62,261 bases of DNA from an uncultured Prevotella sp. (GTDB taxonomy: Bacteria > Bacteroidota > Bacteroidia > Bacteroidales > Bacteroidaceae). This document shows positions 45,927 to 54,980 of this stretch, one piece after another (position 1 is the stretch's first letter; each line of letters begins with the position of its first letter). The notes under the pieces were generated by a model. That model saw only the letters and a list, made by a program, of their open reading frames with translations, was not told where the DNA came from and did no database searches. Position numbers and translations under genes: made by a program. The DNA lies in the NCBI GenBank assembly GCA_900546345.1, contig URCI01000012.1:1-62261 (forward strand), given 5' to 3'.

Positions 45927-46244
45927 TTACTCCATGTGGAAGAGTTCTTCAATGGGAACCGTGACCGGCGAGTTATCGGGGTTGACCTCCATGATATCAG
46001 CCATCATGTCCCACCACTTCTGCGTGATGGGGTCCACATCGGTGGTGTCCTGGCTGTTGGTGTCCTTGCTGCACTCCTGATAAGCAAAGAGGATATTGGT
46101 CTCCTTGTCCCAGAAGATGCTGTAGTTGCTCACCCCTGCCTCTTTGATCATCTGCTTGAGCTCGGGCCAGATGGCTGCATGGCGCTTGGCATACTCTTTT
46201 TCACAGCCAGGCTTGAGGTACATCTTAAATGCAAATCTCTTCAT
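45927..46244 (-). CDS. rhaM: L-rhamnose mutarotase-like protein
   Basis: The 105-aa protein belongs to the RhaM/YiiL family of dimeric alpha-beta barrels, with MKRFAFKMYLKPGCEKEYAK, the HAAIWPEL block, YSIFWDKETNILFAYQE, and WWDMMADIMEVNPDNSP. It interconverts the alpha and beta anomers of rhamnose or a related sugar in the cytoplasm. It has no signal peptide. It is last in the GH2-susC-susD operon, which hints that a rhamnose- or fucose-type sugar is in the ligand, though related mutarotases act on other sugars. No rhamnose isomerase or kinase gene is nearby. Confidence 0.9.
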   Translation of the reverse strand: MKRFAFKMYLKPGCEKEYAKRHAAIWPELKQMIKEAGVSNYSIFWDKETNILFAYQECSKDTNSQDTTDVDPITQKWWDMMADIMEVNPDNSPVTVPIEELFHME

Positions 46245-46264
46245 CTTTCTGTTTTTTGTTTCAC

Positions 46265-46310
46265 CTCTCCATCACAGCTCCCACGCCGGTGGAGGGCTGT
46301 CGATGGAGAG
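46265..46310. other. Intercistronic hairpin, susD3 to rhaM
   Basis: CTCTCCATC pairs with GATGGAGAG, with an inner stem CAGC-CCCAC...GTGG-GGCTG. It lies 21 bp upstream of the rhaM ATG and lacks a T-run on the minus strand. Confidence 0.6.
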
Positions 46311-46335
46311 AGATAGTCTTGAATGTAATTATGGA

Positions 46336-48417
46336 TTAATAGCCAGGGTTCTGCATGGCAGCCTTCTCTTCCTTGGTGAGTGCCTGACCGCTGGCATTAG
46401 TCAAGTCGTCGAGGAACGACTGCGGGATAGGACGGAAGTAATGCTTCTTTGGATCGAAAGAGCCCTGTCCCAATGTAGAGGCGCAGTTGAAAGCCTTCCA
46501 GCGTGCCTCCAAGGTCTTTGTGCGGGCGAGATCCTCCCAGCGCTGACTCTCACCGATGAGCTCGCGTGTGCGCTCGTCGAGGACGAAGCACATCATCTTG
46601 TCGTATTCGTTCGACAGACCGAGGGCCTTGTAGATAGGTGCATCGACAACGGAGTTGAGAACGTCGTCTACAGAGTTGAGATGCATGCTGCTCTTGGTCG
46701 AAGCGGTGGACACAGGGATGTTGTTCGATTCATAGTAGGTGTTGGTCTCGCAGTAGATCGGGCATTCTGTGCCGGGACGTCCGGCGGTGCCATCCGTGCA
46801 GACGGAGTTGTTCTTGTAGGCCTGACCACCGTCGACATGCTTGGCCCGGTCCTCGCCATTGGCATAACCGGCCCGGTCGCGCACCATATTCAGATAGGTC
46901 AGGGCTGAGTTGTAATCCTTCTTGCGCACATAGGCTTCAGCGACCATCAGCACATCGTCAGCCGAACGGGCGATGATGGCATCGCGCGTACCAAACTGTG
47001 AGTTGTAGCTGTCGCGGTAGCCGTCGCGGTATTTGCTTAGAGCCACGGAACGGTTGATGGCCGGCATGAGATGATAGTAGTTGCCCGTGGTGTTGTCCTT
47101 CGAGATGTTCCAGCTGAACTTCTCACCGGCATAGTAACGTACGAAGGTGTGCTGTGGCTCCAGCTTGCCATCCTTGAGTACGCCGAGGTCGCTCTTCTTG
47201 CCATTCTCATCGGTGAAACGTGTATCGCCGGGGTTGTTGACGATATACTTCACGCCAATCTCTTTACCTACGAAGCGCTTGTCGCCCACCTGCTTGCCAT
47301 CGGGGAGATAAGCTGCGTCATCAGTCGTGTAGGTCGGCGCTCCCTTCGTAGAGTTGCAGTTGTAGGTCGTGATAAAGCTCTTCCAGAAGCGCGAGTCGTT
47401 GACGCGGTCAAAGACTTGCATGGAGTATTCCGTTGCACTGACATAGCTGAACTCGCGGTCACCGGAGATGTCGCGGATACATCCCGAGAGATTCTGGTAG
47501 ACCGATGGGAAATAGAGGTGCATCTGATTGCCATAGCGCCCCCATGTGGCCTTGTCGTTGGAGAACTGGGCTGCGAGGACCACCTCGCTGACCTTCTCGT
47601 TGTCGCCGTTGGCCTTCTGGTAGTCCCAGAGTTGCTCAAAGTCCTGGCAGAGCGGATGAGCAGCGATGACTTCCTTGCCATACTTGATGACGGCATCGAG
47701 GTCGGCACTCTTGTAACTGCTGTTCCAGTCGTCGTAGAGCTCACTGGCACGGAAAAGATGGGCCTTGGCCAGAAAGTGGGCAGCGGCACTTTTGGTGATG
47801 CGCCCCGTCTGAGCTGGTTTCTCAGGCAGAAGCTCGTAGGACTTCTCAAAGTCCTCGATGATCTGTTTGTAGCATTCTTCCAGCGTGTTGCGCGTGAACA
47901 CGGTCTCCACACCCGTTGAGGGGTAGAGCTTCAAAGGTACGCCGCCAAACTGCTTGACCAATTCGAAATAGGCGTAGGCACGAAGAAAATAGGCCTCGCC
48001 GAGACGTGTGTTATAGTTGGCGTTGCTCTGTGAGTAGTATTGCGGAATGTTGGCAATAAGGATGTTGGCGGGTTCCACCAGACCATACATATTGTCCCAC
48101 ATTGGCTTATTGGCACCTGTCTCTGTGGAGTTGAGTGTCGTGCTATAGGCATTCCAGCCCGTCATGTTGTTGGCACCGGAAGTGAACTCGTCGATACCCA
48201 TGTTGTAGCATTCGATAGCCCAGATGTAGTTGTACTTGAACTTCAGCTTCTGGTAAGCGCCGGTGACGAGCTCGTCAAGACCGGCTTGTGTCTTATAAGT
48301 GTCGGTACTCTTCTGTGTGATAAGATTCTCATCCAGGAAGTTGTCGCTACATGATGACAGTCCCATCGTGGCACTCGCGAGAAGGGCGAGCGCGAAGATA
48401 TTTTGATTGATTTTCAT
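46336..48417 (-). CDS. SusD-family lipoprotein 3
   Basis: The 693-aa protein has a lipoprotein signal (TMGLSSCSDNFLDEN) and SusD signatures: YKTQAGLDELVTGAYQKLK, EAYFLRAYAYFELVKQFGGVP, a long middle insertion, SADDVLMVAEAYVRKKDYNS and MCFVLDERTRELIGESQRWEDLARTK. It starts 21 bp after its susC. ATG at 48417 is chosen; another ATG two codons earlier (48423) is equally possible. Confidence 0.92.
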   Translation of the reverse strand: MKINQNIFALALLASATMGLSSCSDNFLDENLITQKSTDTYKTQAGLDELVTGAYQKLKFKYNYIWAIECYNMGIDEFTSGANNMTGWNAYSTTLNSTETGANKPMWDNMYGLVEPANILIANIPQYYSQSNANYNTRLGEAYFLRAYAYFELVKQFGGVPLKLYPSTGVETVFTRNTLEECYKQIIEDFEKSYELLPEKPAQTGRITKSAAAHFLAKAHLFRASELYDDWNSSYKSADLDAVIKYGKEVIAAHPLCQDFEQLWDYQKANGDNEKVSEVVLAAQFSNDKATWGRYGNQMHLYFPSVYQNLSGCIRDISGDREFSYVSATEYSMQVFDRVNDSRFWKSFITTYNCNSTKGAPTYTTDDAAYLPDGKQVGDKRFVGKEIGVKYIVNNPGDTRFTDENGKKSDLGVLKDGKLEPQHTFVRYYAGEKFSWNISKDNTTGNYYHLMPAINRSVALSKYRDGYRDSYNSQFGTRDAIIARSADDVLMVAEAYVRKKDYNSALTYLNMVRDRAGYANGEDRAKHVDGGQAYKNNSVCTDGTAGRPGTECPIYCETNTYYESNNIPVSTASTKSSMHLNSVDDVLNSVVDAPIYKALGLSNEYDKMMCFVLDERTRELIGESQRWEDLARTKTLEARWKAFNCASTLGQGSFDPKKHYFRPIPQSFLDDLTNASGQALTKEEKAAMQNPGY

Positions 48418-48438
48418 TGTCATGATTAGATTGAAAGG

Positions 48439-51400
48439 TTATAAACCGATTTTGATTCCCACGACCCAACTGCGGATGGTTGTCATCGAACCATACGACG
48501 TGGTGTTGTTGTCATAGCTGAGCAGGTCGGTATCCAGCCACTTGCATTTTCTGTAGATGGAGAACGGGTTCTGTGCCTGCACATAGAGTTTCAGACTGTT
48601 GATGCCCAGTTTAGATTTCTCCAGCTGACGTGGCGTGAAGGTATATCCCAGCGAGATATTGCGCATCTTGATGTAGGAACCGTCCTGGTAGTTCATCGAA
48701 GAGGAATAAGGATCGGCGGCACCGATGCCGTTGATACCCGGCGCATAGTATTTAGCGTCCTCGTTGGTGCCGGCTACCCAGTAGTCTACCTTGCGCATGG
48801 CATACATGCCTCCGAGAGTCTCTGCACCCTTGGCCACCGTGAACTTCCAGCGGGCATACATGAAGAACGAGAGTTCCCAGTTCTTATAATTAAAGGTGTT
48901 GGTCCAACCACCTGACCAGCGCGGACGTACCTTTCCGACGATGTCGCGGTCGTTGCCGTCGATCTTGCCGTTGTCGTCGAGATCCTTGACACGTATGTTG
49001 CCCGGCTTGGCACCGTATTTCTTAGCCTCGTCAGCCTCAGACGTCTTCCAGATACCGTCGTAGACGTAGTCGTAGTAGACGCCGATCTCCTTGCCTACGA
49101 ACCATCGGTTGTTGATATTTTCTGAAGCGCCATTGGCCAATTGCTTGATCTTGTTGCGGTCGAGCGACCAGGTGAGCGCTGTGGTCCAGGAGAAGTCGTG
49201 TGTCTTCACGGGGATGGCATTGATCTGCAAGTCAACACCCCAGCCGCTGGTCTCACCGACATTGGCGTAGGTCGATGTGTAGCCCGTCAGCGAAGGAATG
49301 GTCATCGGCAACAGCAAGTCCTTGGTGTCGTTGGTGTAGACATCCAGACTACCATTGATACGTCCGTTGAGGAAGCCATAGTCCAGACCGATGTTCCACT
49401 GATAAGTCTTCTCCCATCCCAGTTTCAGGTTAGCCATCTTGGCCGGATTCTTGGCCGAGGGATCAGAAGGTACACTGCCAGCCTCGGAGTCGGTTGTCCC
49501 CCAGTTGTAGTAGAGTGTGGTCACCGCACCTTTTGTGCCATAGGGCGAGATGGCATAGTTGCCCGTCACACCGTAGCCCACACGCAACTTCAATTGGCTG
49601 AGCCATGCGGCAGTGGACTTCATAAACTGCTCCTGGTCGATACGCCAGCCCAAGGAGAAGCTGGGGAAGCTGGCCCATTTATGTCCATCAGACAGACGTG
49701 AGCTGCCATCCCAACGGATGCTGGCCGTAAGCAGGTATTTGTCCTGATAGTTATAGTTGCCGCGCACCATGTATGAGGTGAGCTGGTCCTCGGTGAGTCC
49801 GGTGCTGTAATCCAATGGGTCGCCAAGCGAGTGAGTGTTGTACCAGAGCTCATTCGGCGTTGCCACGTTGGCCTTGATGTTGCCATACTCATAGTGGGAT
49901 TTCTCCGCACTCTGCAAGAGGGTCAGACCGATATGGTGGTCTTTGGCAATGGTGCGGTTGTAATACACCAGGTTGTCGAGTGTCCAAGCCACGCTCTGGC
50001 TGGGATTGTATTGTGCCACGTTGTTGCCTGAGCCGTTGATACCGTCGGCAGCGTAGGCGATACCGAGACGATGGTATTTCAGCTCTGGTCCGAACTGTAT
50101 GCGATAGGACAATCCCTCCAGCGGTTGCCAGATCTTGCCGAAGTCGACTTGGCCATAGGCACTGCCATTGATGCGGAAGGTGCGACGCTTGTTGGTTGTA
50201 TAGTTCAACTCGTCGATAGGGTTCTCCAAAGTGTTGTTGTAGGGGAAGGGCGTGCGCACCACGGCGCCGTTCTCGTCATAGGGCACTGTCCATGGAATCA
50301 TCGAGCGCATGGCACTGTAGTAGCTGCCCGCGCCGGTGACGCTCTTGGCGAAGTTATAACCATAGTTTTGGTTGCCGTAACTGGCATTGATGGTCATGCC
50401 CATGGTGAAATAGTCCAGCGGCTTGATCTCCACACTGGTGTTGAACGTGAAGCGGTTATAGCTCTGTCCCTTCTCCACGCCTTTCTGGTTTAAATAGCCA
50501 AAGGAAGCGTAGGCTTTGATCTTGTCAGTACCGCCGGTCACACTGAGCGTGTGTTCGCTGGTGATGCCGGTCTGCTTGGCTTTGCTGGCCCAGTCATAGC
50601 TGCCGACGAGCTCTGGATGCCACGTACCGTCCACCCATGCCTGCTCAATGTTCTTCAATCCGGCCGAACTGCCGAAGAACTTATAATCAAGGTCCTTGCT
50701 GGGGGCAAAGCTGCCGGTACCGTAGCTGCCGGCATTGTAATAAGCTTGGCGGGCGTAGTCGACCCACTCGCTTGCGTTCATCCAGTCGGCGACATCAGAA
50801 AGATGTGAGAAGGTGAACGTGCCCGCATAGTTGACTTGCAGAGCACCGGCACGGCCCTTCTTGGTCGTTACCAATACGACACCGTTGGCACCACGCGCAC
50901 CATAGACGGCAGTGGCCGAAGCGTCCTTGAGCACTTCGATCGACTCGATGTCATTGGGGTTGATGCCGTCGATGCCATTGTTCTGCATGATCATACCATC
51001 AACGACATACAGCGGAGCTGAGGAGGCACCGATTGAACGCTGTCCACGCACCATGATGCTACCCACTGTACCCGGTCGTTGTGAGTTGGTGATGTCCACG
51101 CCGGCCGTCTTTCCCTGCATACCTTCCAGAGCATTGCTGACGGGCATGGAAGTGAGCTGCTTGCTGTCGATATGTGCGAGAGCGCCGGTGACATCGCTCT
51201 TCCGCTGCACACCATAGCCCACAACGACGACCTCGTCGAGTTGCTCGTGATCTTCTTTCAAGGTGATGGTATAGCTGCTTTGTCCCAATGGCACTTTCTG
51301 TGTCTTGAATCCCACATAAGAGATAACCAGTGTCCCTTTGTTGGGTGCTGACGGGATGGTGAAATGTCCGTCCAAATCGGTCACCGACCCTACGCTGCTG

Positions 51401-51564
51401 CCTTGGACCTGGATGCTGGCACCAATGACGGGCTCACCAGATTCATCGACGATGGTTCCTGTCAGTTTGCTTTGGGCGAAGAGGGCTGACGATGACAGTA
51501 ACATGGCCGTCACTGCCAATAACCGTGTGGTAGCCCCACAACGCTTCTGAGTGTTTTGATACAT
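48439..51564 (-). CDS. SusC-family TonB-dependent receptor 3
   Basis: The 1041-aa receptor has a signal peptide (to about residue 31), the carboxypeptidase-regulatory-like domain (LTGTIVDESGEPVIGASIQV), a TonB box region DEVVVVGYGVQRKSDVTGAL, plug motifs (LYVVDGMIMQNNGIDGINPN, TAVYGARGANGVVLVTTKKG), and a barrel ending IRSWVVGIKIGL. The start at 51564 (MYQN) gives the signal peptide; the longer frame begins with non-coding text. It follows the GH2 gene by 87 bp. Confidence 0.94.
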   Translation of the reverse strand: MYQNTQKRCGATTRLLAVTAMLLSSSALFAQSKLTGTIVDESGEPVIGASIQVQGSSVGSVTDLDGHFTIPSAPNKGTLVISYVGFKTQKVPLGQSSYTITLKEDHEQLDEVVVVGYGVQRKSDVTGALAHIDSKQLTSMPVSNALEGMQGKTAGVDITNSQRPGTVGSIMVRGQRSIGASSAPLYVVDGMIMQNNGIDGINPNDIESIEVLKDASATAVYGARGANGVVLVTTKKGRAGALQVNYAGTFTFSHLSDVADWMNASEWVDYARQAYYNAGSYGTGSFAPSKDLDYKFFGSSAGLKNIEQAWVDGTWHPELVGSYDWASKAKQTGITSEHTLSVTGGTDKIKAYASFGYLNQKGVEKGQSYNRFTFNTSVEIKPLDYFTMGMTINASYGNQNYGYNFAKSVTGAGSYYSAMRSMIPWTVPYDENGAVVRTPFPYNNTLENPIDELNYTTNKRRTFRINGSAYGQVDFGKIWQPLEGLSYRIQFGPELKYHRLGIAYAADGINGSGNNVAQYNPSQSVAWTLDNLVYYNRTIAKDHHIGLTLLQSAEKSHYEYGNIKANVATPNELWYNTHSLGDPLDYSTGLTEDQLTSYMVRGNYNYQDKYLLTASIRWDGSSRLSDGHKWASFPSFSLGWRIDQEQFMKSTAAWLSQLKLRVGYGVTGNYAISPYGTKGAVTTLYYNWGTTDSEAGSVPSDPSAKNPAKMANLKLGWEKTYQWNIGLDYGFLNGRINGSLDVYTNDTKDLLLPMTIPSLTGYTSTYANVGETSGWGVDLQINAIPVKTHDFSWTTALTWSLDRNKIKQLANGASENINNRWFVGKEIGVYYDYVYDGIWKTSEADEAKKYGAKPGNIRVKDLDDNGKIDGNDRDIVGKVRPRWSGGWTNTFNYKNWELSFFMYARWKFTVAKGAETLGGMYAMRKVDYWVAGTNEDAKYYAPGINGIGAADPYSSSMNYQDGSYIKMRNISLGYTFTPRQLEKSKLGINSLKLYVQAQNPFSIYRKCKWLDTDLLSYDNNTTSYGSMTTIRSWVVGIKIGL

Positions 51565-51651
51565 AGTGATGATTTTAATTATTAGGTGAAATGGGTTGGC
51601 CACACTCCAAAGGAGGAATGACCACCTGACGATTGATTGTTTGCTGTAAAA

Positions 51652-54108
51652 TTAGGAACAAAAGGTTGAATGACTACCGGATGATTGTCCGGGCTTCGGT
51701 AGAAATGTACATTTTCCCCTGGTACGGCCTGTCTGATCCTTGAGTACCACGCGCACTTTGCCTGCTTGCTTGCCTGCTCGAAGCACCAGCAGCAGATTGC
51801 CTTGATAGAGGCAGGTGGTGGGACTGACGAAAGATTCGTTGCTCGTGATGTCGCCGTTGTCCACGGCAACAAGCTCGGCCGGACCACTGACATGTATGGT
51901 GAGCGTGTCGTTGGCCAACGGCGTTCGGTGGCCTTTGGCGTCAACGGCGAGCACACGGATGTGCATCAGGTCCTGGCCGTCGGCTTTCCATGTTTCCTTG
52001 TCGGGGGTGAGCACCAGGCGCTTTGCTTCTCCGGCGGTAACGACCTCGTGACGTGCCACTTCCTTGCCGGCGGTGCGTGCCACGGCGAGAAGTGTGCCCG
52101 GTTCGTAGGCAATGCTGTCCCAACGGATCTTGTCACGTGTGTTGGGGTCCATGCTGTTACGTTTGCGTCCGAGGCTCTTGCCGTTGAGGAAGAGTTCCAC
52201 TTCGTCGGCATTGGTATAGGTGTAGACGGTATAGCGTTTTCCCGGCGTGCGGTTCCAGTGCCACGTGATCTTGTCGCCGCCGAAGGTGACGCCGTTCCAT
52301 GTCGTGGCCTCGTCCTTGCCTCCGGTCACACCGATGTGCACAGTGGGCTTGTCGGTGAACATGGCCTTGAGCAGGTAGGCCTGTGGCTTGGGCAAAAGAG
52401 AGCGGTCAAAGACACCGTTGTCCCAGCCTTTGCGTGGCCAGCCGAGGCTCTCGCCATTGTAGTCGATCATGCCCCAATAGGCCAGTCCGACGACACGGTC
52501 GAGGTCCATGCCGAAGTAGTTGGGCCCCATCATTGGCAGGTTGGCCTCGCTCTGATAGAAAATCATGTTGGGGAAGCGGCGGCCGTCGCCGGGGAAGTAC
52601 ATGTAACGATAGTTATACGCCTGGATGTCGGTGATCATTGCCAGGTCGCAGGGCAACGAGTCGGTCTGCCAGTTACGGCCGCGGGGGTGCATGGCCACGG
52701 TGACCGGACGTGAGGTGTCGTAGCGGTGGAGTAGGGTGCGCAGCAGACGGTAAGGTGTCACGCCCCAGTCATTGAAGGGCAGGTTGGGATAGGTCTGCAG
52801 TTCGTTGCCGAGACTCCACATGATGACACTGGGATGATTGCGGTCGCGTTGTACCCATTCGGGCACGTCATACTGCCAGTGGCTTGACCAAGGCTGTCGT
52901 CCGCCGGCGTACTGTGTGAGCCATTTGTCATAGAGTTCATCGACGACGAGGATACCGTATTTGTCGCAGAGGCGATAGAGATCCTCGCTGTAAGGATTGT
53001 GCGAGCAGCGGATATGGTTGAAGCCAAACTCCTTGAGCAGCTGGATGCGTTTCTCAATGGCGCGTGGGTAGGCGGCGGCACCAAGTGCTCCCAGTGTGTT
53101 GTGATTGGCGATGCCCTTGAGGATGACCTTGCGGCCGTTGAGCTTGAAGCCAAACGATGGACCATACTCTATGGTTCGGATGCCGAACGATTCACTGACG
53201 CGGTCGCACACGCGTCCGCTGTCGTCACGAAGAGTCAGCTCTGCACTATATAAATAAGGTGTGTCGAGATCCCACACATGGGGCTGTTTCAGCGTGATGG
53301 CCGAGAGGGGATATTCCATGGTGTGCCTGCGGGGTGATAACTTGAGCAGGGTATCGCGAGCGGCAACAACACGGCCTTGGGCATCGCGGATGCACACGGT
53401 GAGAGCTGTGGTGCGCTGGCGGTTCTCGCGTGTGATGGCCGCACGGATGTGTATGGTGCGGTTATCGGTGGTGGTGATCTGCAAAGGATGGCGGTCGAAG
53501 TGGAGGTTGCGGTCGGTGACGATGAGCTTCACGTCGCGGAAGAGGCCGCCGCCGGTGTACCACCGTGAGTTATTCGCCTCGCGTGTGTCGGCCTTGACGG
53601 TGAGGACATTCTCTTGGCCGTAGCGTAACTTATCAGTCACATCAATGCCAAAGCCAACGTAACCATATTCCGTGCCACCGATGCGCTCCCCATTGAGGTA
53701 GACATCTCCGACGAGCATGATGCCGCCGACCTCGAGCATGACGCGGCGGCCACGCCATTGGCTGTCGGGCGTGAATGAGCGACGGTACCAGCCCGTGCCC
53801 ATCTCCTTGAAGCCGCGTGCCGAAAGTCTACTCTTCACGTTGGCAGCCTGGTCGCTGTTGTCGGCACGTTCGTTGGCGGTGGGAGCTACCCACGGCTGAC
53901 TGATTTGAAAATCATGAGGCAATCTGACGGTCTGCCACTTGGCGTCTCCTGCGTTGGCTTGTGAGGGCGTCAGCGAGGCTCGGCTGAACTGCCAGTCCAC
54001 AATGTCCACCGTGTCGCGTTGTGCATGTAGGGGCAGTGCCAGGGACGTCAGCAACGAAGTGCATAGCAATCCTCGAAATAATATGGAAAGTCGGGAATAG
54101 TAATACAT
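51652..54108 (-). CDS. GH2 glycosidase with DUF4982-type domain, exported
   Basis: The 818-aa enzyme has a signal peptide (about 1-29, ending LHAQ), the jelly roll (VRLPHDFQISQPW, GTGWYRRSF), an Ig-like domain with NNSRWYTGGGLFRDVKL, a TIM barrel with FNHIRCSHNPYSEDLYRLCD, acid/base E436 (SLGNELQT) and predicted nucleophile E521 (QSEANLP), then DUF4982- and Ig-like C-terminal domains (YTNADEVELFLNGKSLG). Such enzymes are usually beta-galactosidases or beta-glucuronidases. It is first in the operon with susC, susD and rhaM, so it likely trims the imported oligosaccharide in the periplasm. Confidence 0.88.
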   Translation of the reverse strand: MYYYSRLSILFRGLLCTSLLTSLALPLHAQRDTVDIVDWQFSRASLTPSQANAGDAKWQTVRLPHDFQISQPWVAPTANERADNSDQAANVKSRLSARGFKEMGTGWYRRSFTPDSQWRGRRVMLEVGGIMLVGDVYLNGERIGGTEYGYVGFGIDVTDKLRYGQENVLTVKADTREANNSRWYTGGGLFRDVKLIVTDRNLHFDRHPLQITTTDNRTIHIRAAITRENRQRTTALTVCIRDAQGRVVAARDTLLKLSPRRHTMEYPLSAITLKQPHVWDLDTPYLYSAELTLRDDSGRVCDRVSESFGIRTIEYGPSFGFKLNGRKVILKGIANHNTLGALGAAAYPRAIEKRIQLLKEFGFNHIRCSHNPYSEDLYRLCDKYGILVVDELYDKWLTQYAGGRQPWSSHWQYDVPEWVQRDRNHPSVIMWSLGNELQTYPNLPFNDWGVTPYRLLRTLLHRYDTSRPVTVAMHPRGRNWQTDSLPCDLAMITDIQAYNYRYMYFPGDGRRFPNMIFYQSEANLPMMGPNYFGMDLDRVVGLAYWGMIDYNGESLGWPRKGWDNGVFDRSLLPKPQAYLLKAMFTDKPTVHIGVTGGKDEATTWNGVTFGGDKITWHWNRTPGKRYTVYTYTNADEVELFLNGKSLGRKRNSMDPNTRDKIRWDSIAYEPGTLLAVARTAGKEVARHEVVTAGEAKRLVLTPDKETWKADGQDLMHIRVLAVDAKGHRTPLANDTLTIHVSGPAELVAVDNGDITSNESFVSPTTCLYQGNLLLVLRAGKQAGKVRVVLKDQTGRTRGKCTFLPKPGQSSGSHSTFCS

Positions 54109-54135
54109 TTGGATTGTTTTTAGTTTTTGTTTATG

Positions 54136-54143
54136 CAAAGATA
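54136..54143 (-). promoter_or_regulatory. -7 box for the GH2-susCD operon
   Basis: TATCTTTG on the minus strand, 28 bp before the GH2 ATG, fits TAnnTTTG; no TTTG element at the usual -33 place. Confidence 0.6.
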
Positions 54144-54337
54144 CACATTCCTGTGGCCCAGTTGCTGTGTCATCCGTTCAGATTTTTGGAATTATGTACA
54201 GGAAATGATCTTCTGCCGTTGTTTGCTCCTTACGAAACGATGACTTTCATATCGGTTAGGAGCATCCTGCTTAGATCTGGTGATGCTTTCGGCATTGCGT
54301 TCAATCTCTTATTTGACAATGAAGAAACTATACGAAA

Positions 54338-54367
54338 GCAGGCCGGCAAAAGTTTGCCGGCCTGCTG
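54338..54367 (-). terminator. 14-bp perfect hairpin after the C10 protease unit
   Basis: AGCAGGCCGGCAAA and TTTGCCGGCCTGCT are separated by 2 nt. It lies 27 bp after the small lipoprotein stop. The downstream minus-strand text is not a T-run, so termination could be factor-aided. Confidence 0.65.
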
Positions 54368-54393
54368 GGGTAATATGGTGAATGGTCACGTGA

Positions 54394-54978
54394 TCAGTTG
54401 TGCACGTATATATTATCGTCTTTATCCGATACAGTGAAAAAATAATAGGATGGAGTGTCCGTTAACAAGTTCGTATTGTCATTAGCCAGCGAGGCCGAGA
54501 TGGCTTTGATCTGCAAGATGACAGTCTTTGATGTGCGGTCGTATGCCAGAAAGCAGTCCGTATCATCAAAACGGATCTTCAGGGTTGTGCTCTGTCCCTT
54601 GCTGTTTACTGGCAGGCTGACATCTTCCATATGTACATGGTAGAGATCAGGATTGGAGTGATAGAGTGTCATGTCACCCTTCAGAGTTAACGTGGCCAAT
54701 TGCTTTAACTGATTTTTTAGATCGTCATCCTTCACCTTACCAGCAAGCATTTTCGGACTGAACGTAGGCACTCGTATTTGATTCTGACTAATGGTCCATG
54801 ATGCTTCAATCGTGTCATTACCTGCCACATCGTCATCATAATAGATCATTTTGCCTTGATAAGTGCCACTGATATCCGGAATAGAGCTTTCCGTATCGTC
54901 ATTATCATTGCAGGCTGTTAGCCCTATTGCAGTTAGAGCCACGAACAGCCATGAAAGGATGTGATTGATTGTCCTCAT
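54394..54978 (-). CDS. Small lipoprotein after C10 protease, candidate inhibitor
   Basis: The 194-aa protein has a lipoprotein signal (TAIGLTACNDNDD) with acidic residues after the Cys, suggesting surface display. The mature part reads as a lipocalin-like or small beta-barrel: ISGTYQGKMIYYDDD, SWTISQNQIRVP, LTLKGDMTLYHS, HMEDVSLPV, STTLKIRFDDTDCFLAYD, VILQIKAISAS. It may fall in one of the Bacteroidota DUF families of about 200-aa lipoproteins. Its ATG lies 2 bp after the stop of the C10 protease, so the two are tightly coupled. In Bacteroides fragilis and streptococci, C10 proteases are co-transcribed with small beta-barrel inhibitors. The inhibitor role is inference from position and fold. 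Confidence 0.75.
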   Translation of the reverse strand: MRTINHILSWLFVALTAIGLTACNDNDDTESSIPDISGTYQGKMIYYDDDVAGNDTIEASWTISQNQIRVPTFSPKMLAGKVKDDDLKNQLKQLATLTLKGDMTLYHSNPDLYHVHMEDVSLPVNSKGQSTTLKIRFDDTDCFLAYDRTSKTVILQIKAISASLANDNTNLLTDTPSYYFFTVSDKDDNIYVHN

Positions 54979-54980
54979 GT

